This document shows, in pieces, positions 15,216 through 23,674 of a stretch of DNA of 25,149 nucleotides (the first letter of the stretch is position 1; every line of letters begins with the position of its first letter). A program made the translations under genes and the position numbers. The notes beneath the pieces were generated by a model. The model had not been told where the DNA came from and searched no databases. It saw nothing but the letters and a program-made list of their open reading frames with translations. Source of the DNA: JANNOG01 sp031398915 (GTDB lineage Bacteria; Actinomycetota; Actinomycetes; Actinomycetales; JBBAYJ01); the NCBI GenBank assembly GCA_031398915.1, contig JANNOG010000115.1, positions 1 through 25,149 on the forward strand, read 5' to 3'.

Positions 15216-16484
15216 ATGGACGTAGCTGGACTCTCGGCATTGCTGGCACCCGAGGGGTGGGCGCTGCTGCAGTCGCTGCCGCCGTACGACACGGTCGATC
15301 CAATGGCCCTGGGCGAGCGACTGCGCGACGCCGGACACGATCCGACCGTGGTGGCGGTGGCCTTGACCCAGTCGCGACTGCGGGCATCGGCGGTCGGCAA
15401 GTTCGGCCCGTTCGCTGCCGAGTTGATCTACACCGCCGACGGGCTGGAGCAGGCCACCAGGTTGCCCGTCGCGGCTCGCCATGCCCGTCGCTTCCTGTCG
15501 GCCGGCATCACGTCGGTGGCTGACCTGGGATGCGGGATCGGCGGGGATGCGTTGGCCATGGCCGGACTGGGGCTCACGGTCGAAGCGGTCGAGCTGGATC
15601 CGGTGACCGCGGCGGTGGCGACGGTCAACCTCCGCCATGTCGGGGGTGACGTCGTCGTTCGCCACGCGGACGCGACCGACTTCCCGACCGGGTTCGGCGC
15701 CGCCGACGCGGCCTGGGCCGATCCTGGTCGGCGCGCGGCCGGTCGGCGGATCGCCGATCCGCAGCGGTGGTCTCCGCCGCTGTCGTGGGCGACCGGGCTG
15801 GTCGACACCGGGGTGAAGGCCGTCGGCGTCAAGGTCGCTCCGGGGTTGTCGCACGATCGGGTCGACCACGACGGCGGGTGGCAGGTCGAATGGACCAGCG
15901 TCGACGGGGACGTGGTCGAGGCCGTGCTGTGGTGGGGGACGGCCACCCTGGCCGGTGAACGCCGCAGCGCGGTGGTGCTGGGTACCACCGGGATGGCCGG
16001 ATCGGCGGGGCCGTGGGCCGCGGTCGCCAGTGGCGGGGCCGACATCGTCGAGCTGGCTCGGGTCACCGACCGTGATGCCCCACCGGCCGGCGAGGTCGGC
16101 ATCGGTGACGTGGGCGCCGTGCTGTACGAGCCCGACGGCGCGGTGATCCGGGCCGGGCTGGTCACGGCCGTCGCGGTAGCGGTCGGCGGGCGACTGATCG
16201 ACCCCACGATCGCCTACGTCACGGCTGACGCGGGCGCCCGGACGACGCCGTTGGCTCGGGCCTACAGCGTCGAGGCGGTGATGCCGTGGGGGCTGAAACG
16301 GTTGCGCGCCTATCTGGTCTCGCGCAATGTCGGCACCGTCGTGGTCAAGCGGCGGGGCAGCCCGATCGAGCCGGAGGAGTTGCGTCAGGCACTACGCCTG
16401 ACCGGCACTGCGTCGGCCACCGTGATCCTCACCCGCTCTGGCGGGCAACGCATCGTCATCGTCTGTCAGCCCGTGCCTCGCTGA
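15216..16484 (+). CDS. Class I SAM methyltransferase with THUMP-like domain
   Basis: The 422-residue protein has a Rossmann SAM site at 101-130 (VADLGCGIGGDALAMA, then VEAVELDP) and the acidic-polar pair ADATDF. WADPGRRAAGRR stands at the position of motif IV. The C-terminal segment (MPWGLKRLRAYLVSRNVGTVVVKRRG and VILTRSGGQRIVIVC) is the THUMP-like domain described for this actinobacterial family, and THUMP domains bind RNA. An RNA substrate is therefore likely but unidentified. The N-terminal helical region AVGKFGPFAAELIYTADGLEQATRLPVA is also typical. The ATG at 15216 has GAGG 9 nt upstream. The stop TGA overlaps the next ATG by one base, so the pair is coupled. Confidence 0.88.
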   Translation: MDVAGLSALLAPEGWALLQSLPPYDTVDPMALGERLRDAGHDPTVVAVALTQSRLRASAVGKFGPFAAELIYTADGLEQATRLPVAARHARRFLSAGITSVADLGCGIGGDALAMAGLGLTVEAVELDPVTAAVATVNLRHVGGDVVVRHADATDFPTGFGAADAAWADPGRRAAGRRIADPQRWSPPLSWATGLVDTGVKAVGVKVAPGLSHDRVDHDGGWQVEWTSVDGDVVEAVLWWGTATLAGERRSAVVLGTTGMAGSAGPWAAVASGGADIVELARVTDRDAPPAGEVGIGDVGAVLYEPDGAVIRAGLVTAVAVAVGGRLIDPTIAYVTADAGARTTPLARAYSVEAVMPWGLKRLRAYLVSRNVGTVVVKRRGSPIEPEELRQALRLTGTASATVILTRSGGQRIVIVCQPVPR

Positions 16485-17161
16485 TGAGGTGGCAACGACG
16501 GTTGCTCACCGAGTCGGGTCGGCAGTGGATCGCTGCGGCGGTTGCCATCGGACCGTATGCCGTGGTGTACAGCGCGCAGTCAGACCTCGTGCTGTCCAGC
16601 ATGGTCTATTGGAACTGCTACGCGCTGGCCTACCTGGCGATCAGCGTCGTCCTGTTCCGTCGCACCGCGAGTGCGGACGTCGCGGCCCGGCTGGCCGCCG
16701 ACCGCCCTTCGACGTCGAGGTGGCGCCGATGGTTGTTCTCCCGCAACGGTATTCGTTCGTTCACCGTTCTCGTCAGCTTCTACGCCCTGCTCGCCGCTGC
16801 GTGGGTGCTGCCCAGACGCAACGAATTGTTGCCGGAGGCGCCGTGGCTGCTGGGATCTGTCGCGGTGCTCACGGTGGTGACTTCGTGGACGTTCATCCAC
16901 GTCGTCTTCACGCAGCTGTATGCCTCCCAGTACTACAGCCATGCAGACGCGGACGCACCGCTGAACTTTCCGGGCAGCGAACGGCCGGACTACCTGGACT
17001 TCGCCTACTTTGCGTTCTCGATCGGCACGACCTTCGGAACGACCGACGTCACCGTCCTGACGTCACGGTTTCGGCGGACGGTGTTGGCTCATGCGGTGTT
17101 CTCGTTCGCCTTCAACACGCTGATCATCGGGTTGACCATCACCTTCCTCCTGGGGACCTGA
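16484..17161 (+). CDS. DUF1345 integral membrane protein
   Basis: This 225-residue membrane protein has about five or six hydrophobic segments, near residues 14-31, 41-59, 91-109, 122-144, 172-190 and 199-223. The conserved family signature is the stretch LDFAYFAFSIGTTFGTTDVTVLTSRFRR split around the fifth segment, together with FIHVVFTQLYASQYY. The function of DUF1345 is not known. The ATG at 16484 overlaps the stop of the methyltransferase gene (TGATG), which suggests co-translation. It converges on tsaD with 15 nt between the stops. A short dyad (CTGAGG/CCTCAG, 17158-17180) spans both stops and may help termination. Confidence 0.88.
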   Translation: MRWQRRLLTESGRQWIAAAVAIGPYAVVYSAQSDLVLSSMVYWNCYALAYLAISVVLFRRTASADVAARLAADRPSTSRWRRWLFSRNGIRSFTVLVSFYALLAAAWVLPRRNELLPEAPWLLGSVAVLTVVTSWTFIHVVFTQLYASQYYSHADADAPLNFPGSERPDYLDFAYFAFSIGTTFGTTDVTVLTSRFRRTVLAHAVFSFAFNTLIIGLTITFLLGT

Positions 17162-17176
17162 GGCCGGGCGGAGTCC

Positions 17177-18256
17177 TCAGTGGGTGCTCAGCACCAGGGA
17201 CACCGGCATGGCGGAATCACTGGGCAGGCTCAACGGCGAGGGTCGGCGCCCGGCGGCGATGAGGAGTGAACCCAGGGCTGCGACCATCGCGCCGTTGTCC
17301 GTACACAGTCGTCGCGGTGGGACCCGGACAGCGACGCCGACCCGGGTGGCGCGTTCCAGTGCCATCTCGCGCAGCCGGGTGTTGGCCGCCACGCCCCCGC
17401 CCAACAGCAGGTGGCCGATGCCTTCGCTGCGGCAGGCGTCCACCGCCTTGCGGACCAACACGTCCACCACCGCCTCCTGGAACGACGCGGCCACGTCGGC
17501 GACCGGTACCGGTTCACCCAGCGCCTCGCGCCGCTCCACCCAGCGCGCCACAGCAGTCTTGAGCCCGGAGAACGAGAAGTCGAAACGGTGCTCGGCCAGG
17601 TCGTGCGCGGCCGTCAGACCCCGTGGGAATGCGATCGCGGTGGACGACCCGTCGGACGCGGCGGCGTCGATCGCGGGTCCACCCGGAAATCCCATCCCCA
17701 GCAGGCGGGCGACCTTGTCGAACGCCTCACCCGCCGCGTCGTCGATGGTCTGACCGAGCACCTCGATATCGCCGGTCACGTCCGTGACCCGCAGCAGGGA
17801 CGAGTGCCCGCCCGAGACCAGCAGGGCGATCGCCGGCTCAGGCAGTGGACCGTTGACCAATGTGTCGACGGCGACGTGCGCGCCCAGATGGTTGACCCCG
17901 TACAACGGCACCCCCAACCCGAGGGAGAGCGCCTTGGCCGCAGCCACGCCGACCACCAACGCCCCCGCCAGGCCCGGTCCAGCGGTGACGGCGATCGCGT
18001 CCACGTCGCGCAGCGCGACCCCGGCATCGGCGCACGCCCGGTCGAGGGTCGGCAGCATGGCATCCAGGTGGGCGCGACTGGCGACCTCGGGTACGACACC
18101 CCCGAAGCGGGCATGCTGATCGACCGAGCTGGCCAACGCCTCACCCAACAGGACCGACCCACGGACCAACCCGACACCGGTCTCGTCGCAGGACGACTCG
18201 ATACCCAGCACGAGGGGTGCGTCGCCGGCTCCGGCCGAGCGGGGCAGAGCCGTCAT
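17177..18256 (-). CDS. tsaD: tRNA N6-adenosine threonylcarbamoyltransferase TsaD
   Basis: TsaD transfers the threonylcarbamoyl group to A37 of ANN-decoding tRNAs, completing t6A with TsaB and TsaE. The 359-residue protein shows the ASKHA ATPase start LGIESSCDETGVGL, the metal ligands His123 and His127 in VNHLGAHV, the loop LVSGGHSSL, and the later GGGVAANTRLR and CTDNGAMVA with the third metal ligand Asp. The ATG at 18256 overlaps the rimI stop as ATGA. It ends the alr-tsaE-tsaB-rimI-tsaD series, all translationally overlapping or nearly so. Confidence 0.98.
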   Translation of the reverse strand: MTALPRSAGAGDAPLVLGIESSCDETGVGLVRGSVLLGEALASSVDQHARFGGVVPEVASRAHLDAMLPTLDRACADAGVALRDVDAIAVTAGPGLAGALVVGVAAAKALSLGLGVPLYGVNHLGAHVAVDTLVNGPLPEPAIALLVSGGHSSLLRVTDVTGDIEVLGQTIDDAAGEAFDKVARLLGMGFPGGPAIDAAASDGSSTAIAFPRGLTAAHDLAEHRFDFSFSGLKTAVARWVERREALGEPVPVADVAASFQEAVVDVLVRKAVDACRSEGIGHLLLGGGVAANTRLREMALERATRVGVAVRVPPRRLCTDNGAMVAALGSLLIAAGRRPSPLSLPSDSAMPVSLVLSTH

Positions 18257-18762
18257 GAGGCTTCCGGCACGGCCACGGACCCCGCGACCAGCAGTTGCCG
18301 GCGCATCAGTATGGCGTCCACCGACGATCCCGCCGGATTGCGGTAGTACCCGCGGCGCTTCCCGGTCCGACGAAATCCCTCGGCGTCGTACAGCGAGATG
18401 GCGGCGGAGTTGTCGGCGCGGACCTCCAGGTGAATCTGACGGGCGCCCCGTTCTGCCGCGACGGCCAATCCCCGGCGCAGCAGGGTCCGGCCCAGTCCGC
18501 GGCTGCGGCGGCCGGGCTCGACGGCCAGGGTCTGAACGTCCGCGTCGTCGCCCACCACGGCGATCCCCACATAGCCGATCAGGCGGGTACCGGCGGATCC
18601 CGGTGCCGACTCTGCCGCCACCAGGTACGTGCGGCTACCGCGCTCGGCCAGCTCGGACCAGAAGGTCTCGACGCTCCAGGCGTCCACCGCGAACGACGCC
18701 CGCTCGATGGCCACGACAGCGTCGAGGTCCCACCACCTCATGGGTCTCACCGTGTCGTTCAC
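18253..18762 (-). CDS. rimI: GNAT N-acetyltransferase RimI
   Basis: This 169-residue GNAT protein is expected to acetylate the N-terminal alanine of ribosomal protein bS18 or other N-termini. The acetyl-CoA loop is RSRGLGRTLLRRGL. Other family landmarks are DLDAVVAIERASFAVDAWS, LAVEPGRRSRG, LEVRADNSAAISLYDAEGF and RRGYYRN. The GTG at 18762 overlaps the tsaB stop as GTGA, and an ATG 21 nt further in is an alternative. Its place between tsaB and tsaD is standard in actinobacteria. Confidence 0.93.
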   Translation of the reverse strand: MNDTVRPMRWWDLDAVVAIERASFAVDAWSVETFWSELAERGSRTYLVAAESAPGSAGTRLIGYVGIAVVGDDADVQTLAVEPGRRSRGLGRTLLRRGLAVAAERGARQIHLEVRADNSAAISLYDAEGFRRTGKRRGYYRNPAGSSVDAILMRRQLLVAGSVAVPEAS

Positions 18763-19451
18763 GGCGCACTCACCCGCTTGCGGCCGGTCGGCTCGACGGC
18801 ATCCGGGCGCCGCAGATACAGCGGGTCCGGCGGCAACCGGTCACCGACCGCCGCGGTGACGGCCAGGTGGGCGATCGCCCATGCCGGCGGATCGAGGACG
18901 TCACTGACGGGCTCGCCGAGAACCGTCGGGTAGATCGACGCGCCGCGACCGACGACGGCCCGCCCGCCCACCTCGACGGTCGCGGGCGATCCGACCGAGG
19001 GCCCCGCCACCCGGACTCCGGCTGCGTAGTGCGCCCAGTAGACCTCTCTGCGGCGGGCGTCGGTCGCCACCACGAGTCCCGAACCGACGTCGGATGCCGC
19101 CGTCGCGAGGGCCAACGCGTCGAGGCTGACCACGCCGACCACCGGAACGCCGAGAGTGTGACCGAGCACCCGGGCGGTCATCAGCCCGACCCGCAGCCCG
19201 GTGAACGGCCCCGGGCCGACCCCGACGGCGATCAGGTCCACCCGATCCACGGCGAGGCCGGCGGACTGCCCGGCAGCGGATTCGAGGACCTGTGCGATCG
19301 CCGGCGCGAGACTGTCCGCGGCCCGTCGACCGTCGTCGCCGTCCACGCCGGCGAGCACCCGCTGCCGGACCTCCGGCCCGGCACCGGCGGACGAGTCGAC
19401 GACGGCAACGGTTGTCGTCGGGCTGGACGTGTCGAATGCCAGGACGATCAC
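18759..19451 (-). CDS. tsaB: tRNA t6A biosynthesis protein TsaB
   Basis: TsaB is the inactive paralogue and partner of TsaD in the t6A complex. The 230-residue protein starts with IVLAFDTSSPTTTVAVVD and has the typical VGVGPGPFTGLRVGLMTARVLG and ATDARRREVYWAHY segments. The TsaD metal histidines are absent, as expected. The GTG at 19451 is chosen because it lies 4 nt after the tsaE stop and starts the family sequence; the longer open frame upstream overlaps tsaE. It overlaps rimI by 4 nt. Confidence 0.94.
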   Translation of the reverse strand: MIVLAFDTSSPTTTVAVVDSSAGAGPEVRQRVLAGVDGDDGRRAADSLAPAIAQVLESAAGQSAGLAVDRVDLIAVGVGPGPFTGLRVGLMTARVLGHTLGVPVVGVVSLDALALATAASDVGSGLVVATDARRREVYWAHYAAGVRVAGPSVGSPATVEVGGRAVVGRGASIYPTVLGEPVSDVLDPPAWAIAHLAVTAAVGDRLPPDPLYLRRPDAVEPTGRKRVSAP

Positions 19452-19455
19452 GCTG

Positions 19456-20067
19456 TCACCCGGCCGACGCCTGCCCGGCCAACGCCTGCCCGGCCAATAC
19501 CGCCCCCAGGTCCACACCCGCCCAGCGTGGCCCGACACCGCTGACTCGAACCAGCCGCGTCTCGTCCACCGGGCCGTCGGCCGGGCGGTCGGCCGGGCGG
19601 TCGGCCGGGCCGTCGGCCGGGCGGTCGGCCGGGCGGTCGGCCGGCGCGGCATCGGATTCGGCCACCGCCGGGCCGCCGCCACGAGACAGCCGGACCTCCA
19701 GCCGGCTCACCGACAACTGCTCGGCGATGCCCTCGCCCCATTCGACCGCGACCACCGCGTCGTCCAGGTCGGTGTCCAGGTCGAGGTCGTCCAGCTCCAG
19801 CGCCGAGGTCAACCGGTAGGCGTCGACGTGCACCAACGGCAACCGTCCCCCCCGCACCTCACGAGCCAGGACGAACGTCGGCGAGGTCACCGGTGTGCGG
19901 GCGCCCAACCCCGCCGCCATTCCCTGGATCAGGGTCGTCTTGCCGGCACCCAGCCGCCCGCTCAGCACGACCAGGTCGCCGGCCTCGACCAGGTCGGCGA
20001 TCCGCGAGCCGACCAGGCGTGTCTGATCGGCAGTCGCGCAGCTGCCCTGCCACGTCCGCGTCGTCAC
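19456..20067 (-). CDS. tsaE: tRNA t6A biosynthesis ATPase TsaE with repeat-bearing tail
   Basis: TsaE is the ATPase that drives turnover of the TsaB-TsaD complex. The P-loop is at 37-44 (GRLGAGKT), followed by TSPTFVLAREV, LVHVDAYRL and VEWGE, all standard. At 203 residues it is longer than the usual 150-165. The extra length is an insert at about 143-166 made of six Ala-Asp-Arg/Gly-Pro units, encoded by a 12-bp DNA repeat, and a second short repeat (LAGQALAGQ) at the end. Homology supports GTG 20067, which overlaps the alr stop as GTGA; the longer frame upstream has no family match. The repeat probably forms a disordered linker. Confidence 0.95.
   Translation of the reverse strand: MTTRTWQGSCATADQTRLVGSRIADLVEAGDLVVLSGRLGAGKTTLIQGMAAGLGARTPVTSPTFVLAREVRGGRLPLVHVDAYRLTSALELDDLDLDTDLDDAVVAVEWGEGIAEQLSVSRLEVRLSRGGGPAVAESDAAPADRPADRPADGPADRPADRPADGPVDETRLVRVSGVGPRWAGVDLGAVLAGQALAGQASAG
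19467..19496. repeat. 15-bp tandem duplication at the tsaE 3' end
   Basis: ACGCCTGCCCGGCCA occurs twice in a row. It keeps frame and encodes LAGQA-LAGQA near the TsaE C-terminus. Confidence 0.85.
19571..19642. repeat. Six 12-bp tandem units inside tsaE
   Basis: The unit GGGCGGTCGGCC, with a GGGCCGTCGGCC variant, is repeated six times in the order variant-main-main, twice, giving a 36-bp higher-order period. Every unit is a multiple of three, so copy number can change without breaking the frame. On the minus strand it encodes Ala-Asp-Arg-Pro and Ala-Asp-Gly-Pro. Confidence 0.92.
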
Positions 20068-21299
20068 AGTGCGTCGGCGACGAGCAAGTCCTGCTGCGTC
20101 ACGCCTCGGCTGCGTCCGGCGGTTCCGATGTATCGCCGTGGCAGCCGGGTCCCCAGGCGCGTGACGATCTCGTAGGAGATCGTGCCGGCGGCATCGGCCC
20201 ATTCCTGAGCGGTGGGCTCACCGCGGCTGCCAGATCCCCAGATCAGCACCTCGTCACCGGCCGCCGCGAGAGCGTCCGCACCCAGGTCCACCACCACCTG
20301 ATCCATGCATACCCGCCCGGCCACGACGACTCGGCGGTCACCGTCGACGCTACGCACCAGCAGGGGCCCGTGCCCGCCGGCCGCGCGGGGCAGGCCGTCC
20401 GCGTAACCGAGCGGTACCAGCCCGACCACCGTTTCGTGGCTGGTGACGTACTCGTGCCCGTACGACACACCGGCTCCGGCGGGGATGCGCTTGGCGAGAG
20501 CGAGGCGGGCCCGCAGCGTCATGGCCGGAACCAGTCCGGCCGCGGCCGGTGAGATCAGGTCGGGCACCGGGGACAGTCCGTACACCGCCAACCCCGGGCG
20601 AACCAGGTCGAAATGCAGGTCCGGACGGGTGAGGGTGGCGGCCGAGTTGGCGAGGTGACGGTAGGTCGGACGCAGCCCAGCTGCGCTACCCACCTGCAAT
20701 GCCTCGCCGAAGCGGCGCGCCTGGGCAGCGACCGTCGGGTGATTCGGGGCGTCGGCGAGTGCGAGGTGACTGAAGATCCCCCCGACACTCAGCACACCCT
20801 CCGCCTCCAGGGCGGCCGCGGCGGCCGCCAGCGCCGGCCAGTCAGTGGCGACCACCCCGTTGCGAGACAGCCCGGTGTCGACCTTGATGTGGACATCGGC
20901 GACCTGACCCGTGACACGGGCAGCGGCGGCGACCGCCTCCAGTGCCCAGCCGCTGGTCACTCCGATCGTCACCCGCTGACCCACCGCGGCCACCAGGTCG
21001 GCACCAGGTGCGAACAACCAGGCGAGGATCGGCGCGCTGATCCCGGCGGCGCGCAAGGCGAAGGCCTCGTCCAGCTGGGCCACCCCCAACCAGGCGGCGC
21101 CACCGGCCAGGGCAGCGCGCGCGGACCCGACCAGCCCATGCCCGTAGGCGTCGGCCTTGACGACGGCCATCACGTCGGCACCACGAGCCCGACGGGCCAG
21201 TACCGCGACGTTGGCGGCGATCGCGTCGAGGTCCACGACGGCCTCGCCCCACACCGCGCCGGGATCGGAGGTCGGCCCGGTCGAGTCGTTGGCGGTCAC
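20064..21299 (-). CDS. alr: Alanine racemase
   Basis: This PLP enzyme interconverts L- and D-alanine for peptidoglycan. The 411-residue protein has the PLP lysine Lys48 in VVKADAYGHG and the second catalytic base Tyr280 in GVSYGHEY, plus HIKVDTGLSRNG, HLANSAA, LVRPGLAVYG and VCMDQVVVDLG. It is full length. The GTG at 21299 is used; the ribosome binding site is weak. A -10-like CATAAT lies at 21334-21329. Its stop overlaps the tsaE start, so cell-wall and t6A genes share a transcript, as in other actinobacteria. Confidence 0.97.
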   Translation of the reverse strand: MTANDSTGPTSDPGAVWGEAVVDLDAIAANVAVLARRARGADVMAVVKADAYGHGLVGSARAALAGGAAWLGVAQLDEAFALRAAGISAPILAWLFAPGADLVAAVGQRVTIGVTSGWALEAVAAAARVTGQVADVHIKVDTGLSRNGVVATDWPALAAAAAALEAEGVLSVGGIFSHLALADAPNHPTVAAQARRFGEALQVGSAAGLRPTYRHLANSAATLTRPDLHFDLVRPGLAVYGLSPVPDLISPAAAGLVPAMTLRARLALAKRIPAGAGVSYGHEYVTSHETVVGLVPLGYADGLPRAAGGHGPLLVRSVDGDRRVVVAGRVCMDQVVVDLGADALAAAGDEVLIWGSGSRGEPTAQEWADAAGTISYEIVTRLGTRLPRRYIGTAGRSRGVTQQDLLVADAL

Positions 21300-21328
21300 A
21301 GGCAGCAGTGTCTCAGTCGCGGCGACGG

Positions 21329-21334
21329 ATTATG
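21329..21334 (-). promoter_or_regulatory. Probable -10 element of alr
   Basis: CATAAT on the minus strand is close to TATAAT and stands out in GC-rich DNA. It lies about 30 nt from the alr GTG. The -35 match is poor. Confidence 0.4.
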
Positions 21335-21368
21335 GGCAGCTGATCGTCGCCTCGACACCTGCGCACCC

Positions 21369-21797
21369 TCAGCCGAGGTTTCCGTCACTGTCGGGTAGCG
21401 GGTGGGTGTCACCGCCCTCGGCCTCCATCAAGGCCAGCAGGTACGGGTCGCTGGTGGCCAGAGGTAGGTCGGCGAGGAGCGCGACCGCCGCCGCGACGCA
21501 GTCCGTCAGGGTCACGGGCATCTGACGGAACGAATAGTGGCGAGCCCGCAGCAACCCGGCCAGGACGGCGTGATCCTCGCTGACCGCCTCGACGACCATC
21601 CCGCCGAAGCTCAGTAGTGCGAGGTCGGCATCGACGTCGTCGGCGTTCTTCTCGTAGATGCGGACCATCTGATCGATCACCTCGGCCAGACTGGTCGACG
21701 CGATCACCGTCGACCCACGCAACAACCCGGCGACGTCGCCGGCAGGAGCCTCGTTACGCAGGTACGCGATGACGGCGTACGAGTCGAGAACGGTCAC
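21369..21797 (-). CDS. vapC: PIN-domain ribonuclease toxin, VapC type
   Basis: This 142-residue PIN-domain protein carries the four acidic residues of the active site: Asp5 (VLDSYAVIAYL), Glu39 (TSLAEVIDQ), Asp99 (TLTDCVAAAVA) and Asp117 (LATSDPYLLAL). VapC toxins are Mg-dependent RNases that cut tRNA or rRNA. The GTG at 21797 overlaps the upstream antitoxin stop as GTGA, the normal order and coupling for a VapBC pair. The module lies between nnr and alr in an otherwise conserved neighbourhood, which suggests later insertion. Confidence 0.9.
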   Translation of the reverse strand: MTVLDSYAVIAYLRNEAPAGDVAGLLRGSTVIASTSLAEVIDQMVRIYEKNADDVDADLALLSFGGMVVEAVSEDHAVLAGLLRARHYSFRQMPVTLTDCVAAAVALLADLPLATSDPYLLALMEAEGGDTHPLPDSDGNLG

Positions 21798-22042
21798 CGC
21801 TCGCGGGAGGCCTCGCGCGAGCTCACGGCCTCACGTTCGAGGGCCCGCGCCGCGTCGGTCGCCGGTCCGGCCGAGGCGTAGGCACCCTGGAGCTCGCCCA
21901 CCGGATCCTCGGGGATGGGCCGGACGATGGCGTAGCCGCCACGATCGACGATGAGGACCGATCCGGCGTTCCACCGATGACGAATGGCGGCTGGTAACGA
22001 GACCTGACCGTTGCGGGTGACCTTGGCCTGATTCGCAGACAT
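21794..22042 (-). CDS. vapB: AbrB/MazE-type antitoxin, VapB
   Basis: This 82-residue protein has an N-terminal swapped-hairpin AbrB domain (QAKVTRNGQVSLPAAIRHRWNAGSVLIV, RGGYAIVRPI) that binds DNA. Its Ala/Glu/Arg-rich tail (ATDAARALEREAVSS) is suited to wrap the PIN toxin. The ATG at 22042 is preferred because a -10 box lies 8 nt upstream, which fits a leaderless transcript. The GTG at 22048 is an alternative. It is expected to repress its own promoter. It overlaps vapC by 4 nt. Confidence 0.88.
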   Translation of the reverse strand: MSANQAKVTRNGQVSLPAAIRHRWNAGSVLIVDRGGYAIVRPIPEDPVGELQGAYASAGPATDAARALEREAVSSREASRER

Positions 22043-22050
22043 GCGCACAT

Positions 22051-22056
22051 GTTATA
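22051..22056 (-). promoter_or_regulatory. -10 element of the vapBC promoter
   Basis: TATAAC on the minus strand lies 8 nt before the vapB ATG. No -35 box or well-spaced ribosome binding site is evident, so a leaderless transcript starting at the ATG is likely. It sits in the 30-nt gap after nnr, so vapBC need not depend on the upstream genes. Confidence 0.55.
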
Positions 22057-22072
22057 TCCGTCCTCGTTCGTA

Positions 22073-23647
22073 CTACGCATAGGACAGCGTACCGATGGCT
22101 GATCCGATGGCCCCGACCAGAGCGCCGGCCCTCACCGGTCCACCCCGGTTCTCGTCGTCGCCCGAGACCAGGTGCCCCGCCCCGGCATGAACCAGCGCCG
22201 CTGCGGCACCCGCCTCGATCGGCGCCACACCTGCCGCCATGACGGCGGCGGCGATCCCGGCCAGCACGTCACCCGACCCGGCGCCGGCCAGCCACGGCTG
22301 ACCGCCGGCCGTCGTGATCATCCGTCCGGTGGCGTCGGCCACGATCGTGGTGGGTCCCTTCAGCATGATCGTGGCCCCGGACAACGCGATCGCCCGGCGC
22401 AGGAGTCGCACAGGTTCACACTCGACGTCCGGTCGCTGCACGGGATCCTCCGGCGAGCCGAGGCCCGTCAGAAGGGCGGCCAATTCACCGGCGTGCGGCG
22501 TCAGGAGAAGACGGTCGGGATTGGTGATGCGCCCCGACATGGCCGCCCGCGCCACCGGGATCAATGCTCCGGCGTCCACCACCGCAGTCAGGCTGGGATC
22601 CGCGACGAGTCGGTGGATGACCTGCTCGATCAGGTCAACCGACACCGGGTCCTCGGGATCCGACCCCGATCCGACCAGCCAGGTCTGCACTCGTCCGGCG
22701 CGTGGCAGCGACTGCGTCACCACCTCGGGAGAGGCTCGGAGTATCTCGGTCGCGATCCGGGGATCACCTGCGAAGCGCACCATCCCGGCACCGGCGGCGA
22801 CAGCGGCCGAGCAGGCGAGCACTCCCGCTCCCGGGTAGGTCAGGCTGCCGGCGACGACACCGACGACGCCACGCGAGTACTTGTGGGCGCTTCTCGCCGG
22901 CCAGGGCCAGACCGCAGCAGCGTCGGCGGATTCCCACCGATCGACCCGACCTGAGCCGTCGTCCTCGCTGACCAGGCCGAGGTCGACCACCCGGACCTCA
23001 CCACACAGCGCATCTGCCGGCGGCAGCAGCAGGCCTGGTTTCGCGACCCCGAAGGTCACGGTGACGTCGGCCGCCAGGACGGCCTCGGTGACTGCGCCGG
23101 TGTCGGGGTCGACCCCGCTCGGCAGGTCGCACGCCACCACGGACAGCTCGCGGCCACTCGGTCGAACCAACAGGCCCGCCGCCCGCCCCCGGACCGCCCC
23201 TCGCGACCCGATCCCCAGAATCGCGTCCACCACCAGGTCGGCCCGGCCGATCAGGTCACGCCCTGCCGCAACCGAGTCGGGGTCGTCGTCGAGCTGGACG
23301 ACCCGACCACCGGCCCGGCGCAACGCGTCGAGCCCATCGGGATGCGCTCGATCGGCCACCAGAACGGCGGTCACGGCGACCCCCCTGCGGCGCAGTGCCA
23401 CTCCCGCGAACAGCGCATCGCCACCGTTGTTGCCGGCGCCCACCAGCAGCACCGCATGCGCCCCACTGACCCGGCCACGGACCCGGCCGAGCTCTGCTGC
23501 GCAGTGTCGGGCAAGCCCCCAGGACGCCACCGCCATGAGGTCGACCCCCGCGTCCAACAGCCTCCGCTCGCTCGCCACGACTGTCTCGACCGGCCAGCTG
23601 ATCTGCACCTCGCCAGTGTCGACCGGCGAGAAGGAGATTGACGACAT
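22073..23647 (-). CDS. nnr: Bifunctional NAD(P)H-hydrate epimerase/ADP-dependent dehydratase
   Basis: The protein repairs damaged NAD(P)HX. The N-terminal NnrE domain epimerises it (VGAGNNGGDALFAG at 69-82, DAILGIGSRGAVRG, CDLPSGVDPDTG). The C-terminal NnrD domain dehydrates it with ADP (HKYSRGVVGVVAGSLTYPGAG, LLTPHAGELAALL, MLKGPTTIVAD and the catalytic Asp460 in AGSGDVLAGI). At about 524 residues it is a standard fusion. Two starts are possible: ATG 23647, used here, and GTG 23608, which starts closer to family homology. It lies downstream of acpS and glmS in the same direction, but a divergent Uma2 gene separates them. Confidence 0.95.
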   Translation of the reverse strand: MSSISFSPVDTGEVQISWPVETVVASERRLLDAGVDLMAVASWGLARHCAAELGRVRGRVSGAHAVLLVGAGNNGGDALFAGVALRRRGVAVTAVLVADRAHPDGLDALRRAGGRVVQLDDDPDSVAAGRDLIGRADLVVDAILGIGSRGAVRGRAAGLLVRPSGRELSVVACDLPSGVDPDTGAVTEAVLAADVTVTFGVAKPGLLLPPADALCGEVRVVDLGLVSEDDGSGRVDRWESADAAAVWPWPARSAHKYSRGVVGVVAGSLTYPGAGVLACSAAVAAGAGMVRFAGDPRIATEILRASPEVVTQSLPRAGRVQTWLVGSGSDPEDPVSVDLIEQVIHRLVADPSLTAVVDAGALIPVARAAMSGRITNPDRLLLTPHAGELAALLTGLGSPEDPVQRPDVECEPVRLLRRAIALSGATIMLKGPTTIVADATGRMITTAGGQPWLAGAGSGDVLAGIAAAVMAAGVAPIEAGAAAALVHAGAGHLVSGDDENRGGPVRAGALVGAIGSAIGTLSYA

Positions 23648-23668
23648 CGTCGAGCGCGTCGGTATCGT
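23638..23668 (+). promoter_or_regulatory. Candidate leaderless promoter of the Uma2 gene
   Basis: TTGACG (23638-23643), a 19-nt spacer and TATCGT (23663-23668) stand 6 nt before the ATG at 23675, so transcription would start at the codon. The spacer is longer than ideal. Confidence 0.4.
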
Positions 23669-23674
23669 CGGAGC

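Noticed and set aside
17158..17180. CTGAGG/CCTCAG dyad as a terminator between DUF1345 and tsaD
   Set aside because: A 6-bp stem with an 11-nt loop and no T run is not enough.
19571..19642. Possible CRISPR-like array
   Set aside because: Units are 12 bp, adjacent, without spacers, and code for protein within tsaE.
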